Source: Methylobacterium dankookense (GTDB lineage: Bacteria; Pseudomonadota; Alphaproteobacteria; Rhizobiales; Beijerinckiaceae). Taken from it: a DNA stretch of 41,877 nucleotides. A program made the translations under genes and the position numbers. Shown piece after piece: positions 1 through 7,124 of this stretch. Every line of letters starts with the position of its first letter. Position 1 is the stretch's first letter. The notes beneath the pieces were generated by a model. That model was not told the DNA's origin and made no database searches. It worked only from the letters and a program-made list of their open reading frames with translations. The DNA lies in the NCBI RefSeq assembly GCF_902141855.1, contig NZ_CABFVH010000047.1:1-41877 (forward strand). Direction: 5' to 3'.

Positions 1-99
1 GCGCCACCACGCGCAGGCTGCCTAACCTCTCAACCAAGGTGGACCAGAGCCTCCGTTCCTGAGCACCGCAAACCGTCTCAAATCATCTGACGACGGACA
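1..99. repeat. Left copy of 99-bp terminal inverted repeat
   Basis: Bases 1-99 are an exact reverse complement of 41779-41877. Identity stops at base 100 (A here, C expected). The sequence starts inside the window with TGTCCGTCGTCAGATGATTT read toward the edge, so the repeated element would lie outside the window. It is either the end of an insertion sequence present on both sides in opposite orientation, or an assembler k-mer overlap (99 is a common odd k) at a repeat boundary. I do not recognise the IS family. Confidence 0.9.
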
Positions 100-435
100 A
101 TCGTCCGGTAGCATGGAGCCTAACAGGTCACGCTGGAGTCGCAGTGCGGACCAGATCGAACGGAGGGCGTTGCGCCGGCATGCGGCAAGCGCCCAAGCCT
201 GCCGGTCCGCCTTGTCGCGTTCCTCGTTCATGGACCTCTTGAGTCGGCCCATCTGGAACTCAATCGCCTCCTCCAGCACCTCCGCGGCAAACTCAGAGAT
301 GGCTATGGGAGGCAGCGACCGGCCGTGCATGGGACCCTCGGAAAGGTACATCACGCCCCAGAAAGCGTGGCCGTGACTCGATGCATCTAGAGGCCCCTGG
401 GAGGCCGTCGAGGCTGTGCGGAGAGGAATTGTCAC
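22..435 (-). CDS. Hypothetical protein, 3' end replaced by the terminal repeat
   Basis: This is a 137-aa reading frame. Residues up to about 112 are encoded by unique DNA (100-435). The last 25 residues come from the 99-bp terminal repeat and are also the C-terminus of the ORF at the right end of the window, so the native C-terminus is probably lost. The middle has an amphipathic, Glu/Arg-rich helical stretch (from ISEFAAEVLEEAIEFQMGRL onward), which may be a coiled coil. I do not recognise a family. The start codon is uncertain, and the true product may begin at an internal Met such as the one before YLSEGP. Confidence 0.35.
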   Translation of the reverse strand: MTIPLRTASTASQGPLDASSHGHAFWGVMYLSEGPMHGRSLPPIAISEFAAEVLEEAIEFQMGRLKRSMNEERDKADRQAWALAACRRNALRSIWSALRLQRDLLGSMLPDDCPSSDDLRRFAVLRNGGSGPPWLRG

Positions 436-679
436 GCTTGGTGGACGTGGCCTTCAGCGGGCAATGTCGTGGCTCTACGAGGCCGTTTGAACCCATCTCT
501 CTGCTGCTGAGACTGCCCTGTGTCGGACGGAGCCAGTCGTGGCTGCCGCGGGCTAACCAATCGCGACAATTCAGCAGCGGTTCAGGGTCCACGTCTCCTA
601 CTCGCCTGCGAACAAATGGCGTACTTTGGCGAAGCGCCGGATATGTCTCCTGCACCTCGCACGGCGATGGGAGGTTGTA

Positions 680-910
680 ATGGACGTGCATCCTCCAAAG
701 CCCCCGCACCTTCACGATCAGAGCCGCTACCGCGCCTTCCTTCTCGACGCGGACGGCAACGTGGTCCGTACCGAGTATCTCGCGGCTGAGACCGATGATG
801 CGGCTCTCGCACTCGCCGAACCCATGGCGAACGGGCACGCTGTCGAGGTGTGGGATGGCCTGCGCTTCATAGAGCACTTCGACGCCCTTCCAGTATCAGG
901 CTATAATTAA
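680..910 (+). CDS. Small hypothetical protein (76 aa)
   Basis: The start at 680 was chosen because GGGAGG lies about 6 nt upstream of the ATG; a longer in-frame ORF begins at 626 without such a site. The protein is soluble and acidic. It has a motif-like core (RAFLLDADGNVV ... AAETDDAALALA ... GHAVEVWDG) that resembles small uncharacterised proteins common in Methylobacterium and Bradyrhizobium, in which a short beta segment is followed by an Asp/Ala-rich helix. No catalytic motif is visible and the function is unknown. It sits with other tiny orphan genes in the accessory left part of the window. Confidence 0.6.
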   Translation: MDVHPPKPPHLHDQSRYRAFLLDADGNVVRTEYLAAETDDAALALAEPMANGHAVEVWDGLRFIEHFDALPVSGYN

Positions 911-1026
911 TTTGCCACGGAACATTCATCGCACCGTGGTTCTTTGCTCTCTACTGGCGTCGGCAGAGAGCCTCACAAGCCCTGCCGACGATTCAAGCGC
1001 CACTTCACGCGATGACACGGCCTGTG

Positions 1027-1293
1027 ATGCGCTTCTTTTTCGATGTGCATAGTGACAGCTTGTCGAGCTGGGACGACGAAGGCTTGGAGTGTGAAGGCGC
1101 TGCCGAGCTTCTGCGCCATGCACTCAAGCTGCTGGCTGAACTTCCCGAGCGCGACTCGGCCATGATTGGTGCCTCTGTCGTATCCGTCCGCGATGAAAGC
1201 GGTCGCGCGGTGCTGACAGCGACCAGCAAGCCGCGCTCAGAGCCAAGCCTGAAGTGGGCCCAGAGTAAATCAAGCCTGACAGCGACAGCGTAG
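1027..1293 (+). CDS. DUF6894-like small protein
   Basis: An 88-aa protein opening with RFFFDVHSD, which matches the (R/Y)FFD(I/V)H opening of the DUF6894 family. That opening is followed by a short acidic helix and the closing strand VVSVRDESGRAVLTATS. The ATG at 1027 places the conserved motif at the very N-terminus, as in the family; an upstream ATG at 1012 is also possible. DUF6894 proteins are abundant, uncharacterised proteins of Rhizobiales, often near phage-derived or plasmid DNA. A second, closer-to-consensus member lies at 2415-2663. The function is unknown. Confidence 0.6.
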   Translation: MRFFFDVHSDSLSSWDDEGLECEGAAELLRHALKLLAELPERDSAMIGASVVSVRDESGRAVLTATSKPRSEPSLKWAQSKSSLTATA

Positions 1294-1486
1294 CCTAGCC
1301 TCAATGAGGCGCTCGGCGGATGCGTGCCGCTGCCCTGTGAAGCCTGTCGCTACAGTGAGCTGCGGCTTCACGTTCTCAGCAGCCTTTGAGCCCTCTCCCT
1401 GCGTCCTTGAGGCGCCTTGCTGCTGTGCTCGGCTGCACGCACAAGGAGCTTGAGGGCAGACCAGCGCCACTCCGAGGGAGCAGGCG

Positions 1487-1585
1487 ATGGCGGTCGAATT
1501 CGTGGTTATGCTCTTGGCTCTGCTCGGCACTGCAACCCTTTCCATCGCCGCTCTGCCTGCCGCAGACCGCTACCTGCCTTGGTAA
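1487..1585 (+). CDS. Candidate 32-aa membrane peptide
   Basis: A short ORF preceded by GAGGGAG 6 nt before its ATG, a better ribosome-binding site than most of its neighbours have. The peptide has an uninterrupted hydrophobic stretch (VVMLLALLGTATLSIAALPA), long enough for one transmembrane helix, then a short polar tail ending in YLPW. It lies in the otherwise empty 1294-1733 interval. There is no family assignment. The call rests only on the strong SD and the membrane-helix character. Confidence 0.4.
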   Translation: MAVEFVVMLLALLGTATLSIAALPAADRYLPW

Positions 1586-1733
1586 TTTAGCCGCTGAGGT
1601 TGATTATTCTTCGTCCTCAACGCAGCGGCCGTGGTTTTATCCCACTCGCGCCTAGTAATGTGAGCGGGTTGAGCCCATAATAATTTTCCCTCCGCGCAAT
1701 CTCGTGCCTTGGGCAACGTCGCGGAGGCCAATT

Positions 1734-1892
1734 ATGGCTCGCATTCCGAATACCGGCCGGGCTTCGTCCGTATCTCCCGAGGATTTCAACGAGCGCGTCA
1801 AGCGCCTTCTGGCCGACAAGGCGGCAGCACCGCAGCCCGATCCCCGCAAGCCCCCGCGGTCTACCAGAGTCTTTCAGATGAAGAAGGCGTGA
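1734..1892 (+). CDS. Small basic hypothetical protein (52 aa)
   Basis: The start at 1734 is set by GGAGG at 1723-1727, six bases before the ATG; the longer frame from 1704 is unlikely. The product is polar and basic. A short helix (SPEDFNERVKRLLADKA) is followed by a Pro/Arg-rich tail. It ends 7 nt before the next small gene at 1900, so the two probably form a bicistronic unit. No known family is recognised and the function is unknown. Confidence 0.55.
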   Translation: MARIPNTGRASSVSPEDFNERVKRLLADKAAAPQPDPRKPPRSTRVFQMKKA

Positions 1893-1899
1893 CGAGGTA

Positions 1900-2034
1900 A
1901 TGCCGCGTTGGGCTTTCGGCATTATCGGTGCCGTACTTATCGTTGCCGCAGTGGGTATCATGTTCGCGTTCGTGAAGAGTGGCGCAACGTCAAACCAAAG
2001 TGGGGGTCCGCCACCAGCGGCCGGCACACGGTAG
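1900..2034 (+). CDS. Single-pass small membrane protein (44 aa)
   Basis: The ATG at 1900 follows a GAGG site 2 nt upstream and lies 7 nt after the stop of the gene at 1734-1892, suggesting co-translation. Residues 4-25 form a clear hydrophobic helix (FGIIGAVLIVAAVGIMFAFV), followed by a short Ser/Gly/Pro-rich tail ending in AAGTR. The positive-inside rule suggests a cytoplasmic N-terminus. The ORF is below usual length thresholds and is easily missed. Its function is unknown; it is possibly a small membrane partner of the preceding gene product. Confidence 0.5.
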   Translation: MPRWAFGIIGAVLIVAAVGIMFAFVKSGATSNQSGGPPPAAGTR

Positions 2035-2067
2035 ATGCTCAGATCACATCAATGCGTCGGGGCGGGG

Positions 2068-2310
2068 ATGGCTACCTACAGAGTCTTCTGCACTTACGGC
2101 CATCCGGACTCATCCGCTGGTATAGCAAGCGGCACAGACAGCATTCTGGCAGATAGTGACCGTGAGGCCATCGACGCGGCCCGGGATTTTGGGAATGCTC
2201 ACCCGAACCTGTTTTTGGTGACGGCCTCGTTGTTGGATAGCGAGACTGGACGGGTCGTCTGGATGCACAACGCCAATCACCCTATCGATGACGTGCTCAC
2301 GCTGCTCTAG
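2068..2310 (+). CDS. Hypothetical protein (80 aa)
   Basis: The start at ATG 2068 is preceded by a G-rich GGGGCGGGG stretch; the open frame extends back to 2035. The protein begins MATYRVFCTYG and contains a Ser/Asp-rich helix (ILADSDREAIDAARDFGNAH) and a predicted beta hairpin (SLLDSETGRVVWMHNANH). This pattern resembles the small DUF6894-like and related orphans around it, but I cannot assign a family. There is no signal peptide or membrane segment. The function is unknown. Confidence 0.5.
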   Translation: MATYRVFCTYGHPDSSAGIASGTDSILADSDREAIDAARDFGNAHPNLFLVTASLLDSETGRVVWMHNANHPIDDVLTLL

Positions 2311-2414
2311 GCGCTCCATCCGAAATGGCGGCGCAAAGGTTGGCGCAAAACCGAACAGAAACTCATGGCCTGAAGCCGGGTTGCCCTAGGGTCCTTCCCG
2401 TTTGGAACGCTCCC

Positions 2415-2663
2415 GTGCCACGCTACTTCTTCGACATTCACGATGGTCGATTCCAGCGCGACGAGGAAGGGACGGTGTGTGCGGACTTCGATGCAGCGCG
2501 ACGAGAGGCGATGATAACCCTGCCCGAGATTTCACGCTGGGCAATCCCATGCGACGGCGACAAGCAGGCGTTCACCGTGCTGATCCGGGATGAAGCTGGC
2601 GGCGTCATTTACACGGCCACGCTGACGTTCGCCGGCCTGAGGCTGAACAACGCCGCGAACTAG
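2415..2663 (+). CDS. DUF6894 family protein
   Basis: From the GTG at 2415 the product reads PRYFFDIHDGRFQRDEEGT, the canonical DUF6894 opening. An acidic helix with AARREAMITLPEI follows, then closing strands (FTVLIRDEAGGVIYTATLTF). The length from this start (82 aa) fits the family; the open frame continues upstream to ATG 2325, which is the alternative start. Family members are uncharacterised. This is the second copy in the window, and the two (1027 and 2415) are clearly divergent, so they are not a recent duplication. Confidence 0.65.
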   Translation: MPRYFFDIHDGRFQRDEEGTVCADFDAARREAMITLPEISRWAIPCDGDKQAFTVLIRDEAGGVIYTATLTFAGLRLNNAAN

Positions 2664-2692
2664 CTTCAGCCCACGACCTATCTCGGCTCGGG

Positions 2693-2728
2693 TGAAGCTC
2701 GGCTTACGGGTCCCATAAGTGGAAGCTC
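2693..2728 (+). repeat. 36-bp direct repeat, copy 1
   Basis: It matches 3058-3093 at 33 of 36 positions (core TGAAGCTCGGCTTACGGGTC). The two copies are 365 bp apart. Copy 2 ends at the first base of the reverse-strand recombinase stop codon. Confidence 0.75.
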
Positions 2729-2750
2729 AAGGGGATTGGTCTCGCCGTCT

Positions 2751-2960
2751 TCAAGGGACGACGGACGATGGCCTGATCCATCCCCGCAGAAGGTCGAAAT
2801 ACGGCTCTCTCAAAATCCCTTGGCTGTTCGCCAGTGCGATGCGCGATGCCTCGATGCAATGCGCCGTGATTTGCCGGGAGACCGCGCTGTAGCGGAGCCG
2901 GTCCCTACAGGCTCGGGCCATGGGCTCGTCTGCGGGATATGATCTTGGGGCGTGGATCAT
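2751..2960 (-). CDS. Doubtful small hypothetical ORF between direct repeats
   Basis: A 69-aa frame lying entirely between the two 36-bp direct repeats. Its interior (SRQITAHCIEASRIALANSQ) looks like an amphipathic helix of the kind found in small Rhizobiales orphan proteins, but no good ribosome-binding site is seen. An internal Met at MARACRD could be the start. It may be a decayed gene carried in the segment bounded by the repeats. Confidence 0.22.
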   Translation of the reverse strand: MIHAPRSYPADEPMARACRDRLRYSAVSRQITAHCIEASRIALANSQGILREPYFDLLRGWIRPSSVVP

Positions 2961-3057
2961 GATGCGTTCGCAGATGTGACTGCGCGGGACGACGCCCGGG
3001 GTTCCGTCTGTGAGCCCGTCACAGGGTGCCGGCGCAACAACCCTTGTTGGTCTCGCC

Positions 3058-3093
3058 TGAAGCTCGGCTTACGGGTCCCCTGAGTGGTAGCTC
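3058..3093 (+). repeat. 36-bp direct repeat, copy 2
   Basis: The partner of 2693-2728 (three mismatches). Its last base is the first base of the recombinase stop codon at 3093-3095, so the repeat abuts the recombinase gene exactly. A recombination or duplication footprint is the simplest reading. Confidence 0.75.
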
Positions 3094-3656
3094 TACGCGG
3101 CTGGGACCTTCGCCGGGCTCAACGCCCTGTGGACGGACCCCTTGCCGATGCCGAGCTTGGTGGCGATGGCGCCCATGCTCAGACCCTCCGCCGCTAGCGC
3201 CTTGATCTCCTCCGCCTTGGCCCGTGCAGTCGGCTTCCTGCCCTTGTAGGCGCCCTCCGCCTTGGCCTTGGCGATGCCCTCTCGCTGCCGCTCCAGCATC
3301 ATCTCCCGCTCGAACTGCGCCACACCGCCGAGGACGTTCAGCATCAGCCGTCCGGTGGGCGTCGCGGTGTCCACGCCCAGGTTCACGATGCGGAGCGCCA
3401 CGCCCTTGGCCTCCAGCGCCTCGATGATCTTGCCCAGATGCGTGACGCTGCGGGCCAGCCGGTCGAGCTTGGTGACCACCAGCGTGTCACCCTGACGGGC
3501 GAACTCCAGGGCCGACTCAAGCTGCTTGCGAGGGGCCAGGGAGGAGACCTGCTCCCGGAACAGCTTCTCGCATCCGAGGGCCGTCAGGTCTCGAACCTGG
3601 GCCTCCAGGCCTGCATCCTGTTCTAGTGTCGAGGTACGGGCGTAGCCGATGAGCAT
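3093..3656 (-). CDS. Serine recombinase / resolvase family protein
   Basis: A 187-aa small serine recombinase. The N-terminus MLIGYARTSTLEQ carries the YxRxS catalytic signature (nucleophile Ser9). The stretch TLVVTKLDRLARSVTHLGKI is the conserved second active-site region with KLDRLARS. GRLMLNVLGGVAQFEREM is the conserved E-helix start, and the C-terminus has a helix-turn-helix (ATKLGIGKGSVHRAL). The size and order match Tn3-type resolvases/invertases. The start at 3656 puts the YxRxS motif at its usual position; an in-frame ATG at 3701 would add 15 residues. The gene is adjacent to the 36-bp direct repeat. It is probably a remnant or driver of a mobile element, with DNA strand exchange as its expected role. 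Confidence 0.88.
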   Translation of the reverse strand: MLIGYARTSTLEQDAGLEAQVRDLTALGCEKLFREQVSSLAPRKQLESALEFARQGDTLVVTKLDRLARSVTHLGKIIEALEAKGVALRIVNLGVDTATPTGRLMLNVLGGVAQFEREMMLERQREGIAKAKAEGAYKGRKPTARAKAEEIKALAAEGLSMGAIATKLGIGKGSVHRALSPAKVPAA

Positions 3657-3860
3657 GACGGAGCGTTCCGGGTCCAATCGTTCCACTAGGTTCTCAGACA
3701 TGAGGCCATGTCCCGTTCCAAAACGCAAGAGGACTTTCGTGGAACCGCTCCGCACGTCCCCTGGAACGTTCCGCTAGAGCTTGCCCTATTGGAACGTGGA
3801 GCCCGGGAGGCCCTAGATCGACCTGCGATCTGAGACACCGCCTCCCGCTGACGCCGGGCA

Positions 3861-4085
3861 CTAATCTGCGCGGCTGAGAGCGTCCAAGATCAGTTCGCGG
3901 TGATCCCGGTACGCCTGCAACGTCTCTTCTATGATCTGTAAGAGCGTCTCTGCATCCTCAGTCCGGCGCCCATTGGCCTTCAGGTGTTCAACCCGAAGAA
4001 ACTGCTCGGAGAACCGAAGCTCGGCCTCGATCAGAAGGATGTTGGCTCTGAGCAGGTGGCGCTCTTCCATCTCGCGGCTGGGCAT
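3861..4085 (-). CDS. Hypothetical coiled-coil protein (74 aa)
   Basis: A short, almost entirely helical protein rich in Glu/Leu/Arg (for example HLLRANILLIEAELRFSEQF and ETLLQIIEETLQAYRDHREL), consistent with a two-helix coiled coil. GGAGG lies about 8 nt before the ATG on the reverse strand, supporting this start. No catalytic residues or membrane segment are seen. It is similar in style to small orphan proteins of Methylobacterium, but I cannot name a family. It ends about 200 bp upstream of the recombinase. Confidence 0.6.
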   Translation of the reverse strand: MPSREMEERHLLRANILLIEAELRFSEQFLRVEHLKANGRRTEDAETLLQIIEETLQAYRDHRELILDALSRAD

Positions 4086-4142
4086 TACTCGTAACCTCCG
4101 CGAGCACCATACCGCGAGTTTCCCAAGTGCATAATCGCCTAA

Positions 4143-4379
4143 GTAATAGCGGCCTATGCCGCCGAGGGCAGCCCCGCGAAGGGCTCCGGGGAGACCCGCT
4201 CCGGCACCATGAACAGCACCGGGGCGAACGATGCAGGCTCCGGCTCATCCCCAGGTGCGGCTGGCAGCGGTCCGACAACGGGCAGCACCAGCCGCTCCGG
4301 CACGATGAACAGCATGGGCGCCAACGATGCAGGTGCGGGCTCCGCACCGGGCGCGAAGGGAAGCTCGGGCAGCAAGTAA
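4143..4379 (+). pseudogene. 5'-truncated gene for a Gly/Ser-rich secreted protein
   Basis: The frame is open from just after a TAA at 4140-4142 to a TAA at 4377-4379 but has no start codon at its head. It opens with AAYAAEGSPAKGSG, which looks like the tail of a signal peptide and its cleavage site, so the missing part is the hydrophobic export signal. The mature part contains two copies of a repeat built on SRSGTMNS(T/M)GANDAG(S/A)GS. Small secreted Gly/Ser proteins of this type occur in Methylobacterium. A terminator in the right orientation follows at 4469. Either the gene has lost its 5' end or there is a frameshift. Confidence 0.5.
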
Positions 4380-4468
4380 CGGCTTGCGGTCACCCCTGGG
4401 CTCGGCAGCCTCGCACCCGCCTGCCTGCCGCTAGCCTGAACGGGAGCGGACCTTCAGGACCACAGAAC

Positions 4469-4508
4469 GCCTCCCATGCTCCCAAAGTCAGAAAGCATGG
4501 GAGGTTTT
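4469..4508 (+). terminator. Rho-independent terminator
   Basis: An 11-bp perfect inverted repeat (CCTCCCATGCT at 4469-4479, AGCATGGGAGG at 4493-4503) with a 13-nt loop, followed on the plus strand by TTTTC. It lies between the plus-strand remnant ending at 4379 and the convergent CsbD gene, and it may act in both directions. Confidence 0.7.
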
Positions 4509-4520
4509 CGAGAGGGGAGG

Positions 4521-4700
4521 TCACTTGCCCTTGAGGGCGTCCTTCGCGCCGCCCACAGCGTTCTGAGCCTTGCCCTTCACTTGGTCGGCAACGCCCTCGC
4601 TCTTGAGCTTCTCATCGCCCGTGAGTTTGCCGACACCCTCTTTGACTTTGCCGCCCAGGTTCGTCGCAGCGCCTTCCACACGGTCCTTATCGACTGCCAT
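4521..4700 (-). CDS. CsbD family stress-response protein
   Basis: A 59-aa protein beginning MAVDKDRVEGAATNLGGKVK. It contains the CsbD hallmarks: an N-terminal KDRVEGAA-type motif, G(K)VKEGVGKLTGDEKLKSEG in the middle, and a closing repeat with KGKAQNAVGGAKDALKGK. CsbD proteins are small hydrophilic, Gly/Lys-rich proteins induced by general stress in many bacteria; their molecular function is not established. The start is supported by GAGGAGG five bases upstream. The gene is too short for ordinary ORF cut-offs. It runs convergent to the terminator at 4469. Confidence 0.88.
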   Translation of the reverse strand: MAVDKDRVEGAATNLGGKVKEGVGKLTGDEKLKSEGVADQVKGKAQNAVGGAKDALKGK

Positions 4701-4784
4701 TACGCCCTCCTCGGGTTTCTCAACGCGGGATGCCGCGCCCTGACGGTCGAACGGCCCGGCGAATGGGCGGGTTCCTGTTGGGGC

Positions 4785-4973
4785 TCAGATCGCCGTCCGG
4801 CGCTTCGGCTTGGACCTGCGCTTCCGGGCTGGTCTTTTCCCGACTGTCGCTTTGCGCATCTCGGCTAGGGCCAACTGTTGCTGCCGCCGCGCTATCGACG
4901 TGGCCGTGCCCATCCACCAGCCAGCCGCACGATTGGCAGCGGAGAGCCATAGGCTCAAGGCAGGGTTCTTCAT
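4785..4973 (-). CDS. Small basic hypothetical protein (62 aa)
   Basis: The N-terminal half (NPALSLWLSAANRAAGWWMG) is an amphipathic, Trp-containing helix reminiscent of phasin-like or membrane-associating small proteins. The C-terminal third is extremely basic (RKRRSKPKRR), as in nucleic-acid-binding tails. A weak GAGG site precedes the ATG. The combination suggests a DNA- or membrane-associated small protein, but I have no family match. It is divergent from the pRiA4b-like gene at 5095. Confidence 0.5.
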   Translation of the reverse strand: MKNPALSLWLSAANRAAGWWMGTATSIARRQQQLALAEMRKATVGKRPARKRRSKPKRRTAI

Positions 4974-5094
4974 GCTGGCCTCATGGTGCGTGGTGGGAGC
5001 CTCTCAGGGCGCAACGCACCAGGACCCTGGAAGTGACAGCGGCTCGCTCACCGAATCCTCTAGGCGCCACCATCAGGTCGGCTAACCTAACTCC

Positions 5095-5703
5095 ATGAGC
5101 TACGTGGACCGCATTGCCCGGCTGCGCATCGAGCTAGACGACACCAAGCCGGTCGTCTGGCGCACCGTCGAGGTGCCTCTCACGATGAGCCTGCACGCAC
5201 TGCATGAGGTCATCCAGGCCGCAATGCCGTTCGAGGATTATCACCTCTACGATTTTCGGGTGGGTGAGATCCGCTACGCTATGCCCGATCCCGATTACCC
5301 CGACCCGAAGACCCGCCGCACCAAGCCGTTGAAACTCGGGGACGTGCTGAAGGGTGGCATCACGCAGTTCGCCTACACCTACGACTTCGGCGACAACTGG
5401 CAGCACACCATCACGGTCGAGGCGGTCTTTGAGGCTGACCCGCTCGCCGAGTACCCGAGGTTCCTCGAAGGGGAGCGCCGAGCCCCGCCCGAGGACGTTG
5501 GCGGCACGTTCGGCTTCGATGAGTTCCTGACCATCCTCTCCAAGCCTCGCCACCCGGAGCACAAGAGCGTGCTGAGGTGGTGCGGTGGGTCGTTCGATCC
5601 CGAGGCGATGGACCAAGAGACCATCGAGGTGAAGATGGCCAAGCTAGCTCGACGCAGGACTCTGGGCAAGGCTGGCTTCGCCAAGAGCCAGGGCCGTGCG
5701 TAG
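5095..5703 (+). CDS. Plasmid pRiA4b ORF-3-like protein
   Basis: A 202-aa protein with the features of the pRiA4b ORF-3 family (PF07929): an opening strand RIELDDTKPVVWRTVEVP, then MSLHALHEVIQAAMPFEDYHLYDF, the central YTYDFGDNWQHTITVE motif, and a C-terminal part with FDEFLTILSKPRHPEH. The family occurs on plasmids, in integrative elements and next to IS elements; its biochemical role is not established. The start fits the family N-terminus. It stands alone between divergent and convergent small genes and supports a mobile origin for the left part of the window. Confidence 0.88.
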   Translation: MSYVDRIARLRIELDDTKPVVWRTVEVPLTMSLHALHEVIQAAMPFEDYHLYDFRVGEIRYAMPDPDYPDPKTRRTKPLKLGDVLKGGITQFAYTYDFGDNWQHTITVEAVFEADPLAEYPRFLEGERRAPPEDVGGTFGFDEFLTILSKPRHPEHKSVLRWCGGSFDPEAMDQETIEVKMAKLARRRTLGKAGFAKSQGRA

Positions 5704-5990
5704 TGGATTAATAGCCCTGCACAGCAGTCAGCGGGCAGCCTGACGAGCCGCCCGCGCGTGCTTCTCTCGTGCGCCTGGGCGCGATACCGAGCGGGATACC
5801 GAGCGCAGCACCACAGGCGAACCGAGGGGGCCAGGGGGAAACCTGGGCTCGATTACCTGTCGATGCCAGCTCACATTTTTGCCTCTGAGATTCTGAGCCC
5901 CGCGATGGGCTTACCTACACATTTTCGCCTCATAACTTTGCGCGGGTCAAAAGAAGTCAGAACAAACTTGCGTGGGAGTGACGGGTCAAC
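5704..5990. other. Intergenic gap without a supported gene
   Basis: The 287 bp between the pRiA4b-like gene and the next reverse-strand gene have lower GC than the rest of the window. I see no convincing ORF, terminator or RNA here. Confidence 0.4.
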
Positions 5991-6551
5991 TCACTCGTCA
6001 CTTTCGTCCTCCAGTTCCGGACCATCCTCCCAGCTCGGAAATCTGAAGACCCCATCTTCAATGCGTTCAGCAAGAGCTAGGTAGTCGGCAGCCCTGGCGC
6101 GCAGGGCTATTGCTGCTTCCTTCATTTTCTCATCCCCATAGGGAACTGGTTTGGGTGCCACCGCCGCATAATCTACGATGGCACCTAGTTTCTGAATGGG
6201 GAAATTCTGGAACTCGCGAGCGGGGCGGGGAGGTTCGCGTTTCAAAAACTCGATCAAACAGTCTCTGCCAGCATCTACCTCAATTGCTAAGCCATATATA
6301 TCGAGAAATTCATCAATCGGCCCAACTCCTTTCAAGGTCATATCTTCGTGCGCAATATCGTGAAGGTGCGCTCTCAGACCCAAGAACCAACCCTCCCAAG
6401 CCTTCACACTCTCATACTCTCCGTCTGTTGTAGGAGCATAAGGGGACATCAGCTTCATTTGTAGATTTACGACGTGGAATTCCGGATCAACAGTCATTTC
6501 AGTTTTCCCATTTAGGAGGTGATGGAGCGGTAGAGGTGTCGCAGGCGTCAT
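5991..6551 (-). CDS. Hypothetical protein in AT-richer DNA (about 186 aa)
   Basis: A soluble protein of unknown family. The frame is open to 6614. I place the start at ATG 6551 (MTPATPLPLHHLLNG), but ATG 6497 (MTVDPEFHVV) is also possible because none has a strong ribosome-binding site. Visible features are a Trp-rich helix (VKAWEGWFLGLRAHLHDIAH), a C-terminal helix (AAIALRARAADYLALAERI) and an acidic tail. Codon usage is clearly more AT-rich than in the core genes, which suggests horizontal acquisition. The next gene upstream is also an orphan. Confidence 0.5.
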   Translation of the reverse strand: MTPATPLPLHHLLNGKTEMTVDPEFHVVNLQMKLMSPYAPTTDGEYESVKAWEGWFLGLRAHLHDIAHEDMTLKGVGPIDEFLDIYGLAIEVDAGRDCLIEFLKREPPRPAREFQNFPIQKLGAIVDYAAVAPKPVPYGDEKMKEAAIALRARAADYLALAERIEDGVFRFPSWEDGPELEDESDE

Positions 6552-6657
6552 CGTTCCAGACGGCCCTGGCTCCGCTAGTGGTCCGAAAAATAGAAATGCT
6601 ATTTCGCTCAGCAACTTACAGTAAAAAACTGATGCAGAACGTCAGCTTTGGCGGCTG

Positions 6658-6912
6658 TCAGTCGTTGGCGGGCCTCGAACGGCGCCAGAAAGCCATCCGC
6701 TTCACGAGGGCGTCTCGCACCTCACTCCAGAGCCAATCACGGTCCGTGCCGTGGCCTTCGAGGAAGAAGCCACGCAACAAGTGGTGAGGCCCCCACAGCG
6801 CGGTAGCGGTCCATCCTCTGAGGCAGACCTCACAGTCCCCACGATGCAGCCGCACATAACTGTTGCGGCCGTTGATCTCAAAGCCGCCGCTGAAATGCAG
6901 AACGAGGTTCAT
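6658..6912 (-). CDS. Hypothetical protein (84 aa)
   Basis: The ORF starts MNLVLHFSGGFEINGRNSYV, with a GGGGA tract upstream of the ATG. The sequence suggests a small beta-rich domain followed by a Trp/Arg-containing helix (RDWLWSEVRDALVKRMAFW). There is no signal peptide or membrane helix. I do not recognise a family. It lies between the integrase and the AT-richer hypothetical gene, in a typical integrative-element cargo position. Confidence 0.45.
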   Translation of the reverse strand: MNLVLHFSGGFEINGRNSYVRLHRGDCEVCLRGWTATALWGPHHLLRGFFLEGHGTDRDWLWSEVRDALVKRMAFWRRSRPAND

Positions 6913-7077
6913 CGTCAGTCCCCTACCGCCTCTGTGTGGTGGGCGGCTGAGGTGTTTTTACATTCACGCGACCTGAGACAGGTAGGTACGCAGGTGCAAT
7001 ACGCAAGAAAAAGCAATGCGTGTAGGGTTGTAGCTGGTTCTATAACGTGCAATCATCCTAACTTGCTAGAAATAAAT

Positions 7078-7124
7078 CTTCTCACCCCTGAGAACCTTCT
7101 CACCCCTGGAAATCATCTCACCGG
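7078..7124 (+). repeat. Three imperfect 18-bp tandem units beside the integrase
   Basis: Units start at 7078, 7096 and 7114 (CTTCTCACCCCTG twice, then CATCTCACC). The period is 18 bp. They abut the 3' end of the integrase gene, so arm-type binding sites or part of an attachment region are possible. Confidence 0.5.

Noticed and set aside
4127..4534. 135-aa plus-strand ORF and 79-aa minus-strand ORF
   Set aside because: Both are out of frame with the Gly/Ser repeat protein remnant, which explains the coding pattern better.
7078..7124. CRISPR-like array
   Set aside because: Only three contiguous 18-bp units with no spacers; it is a short tandem repeat.
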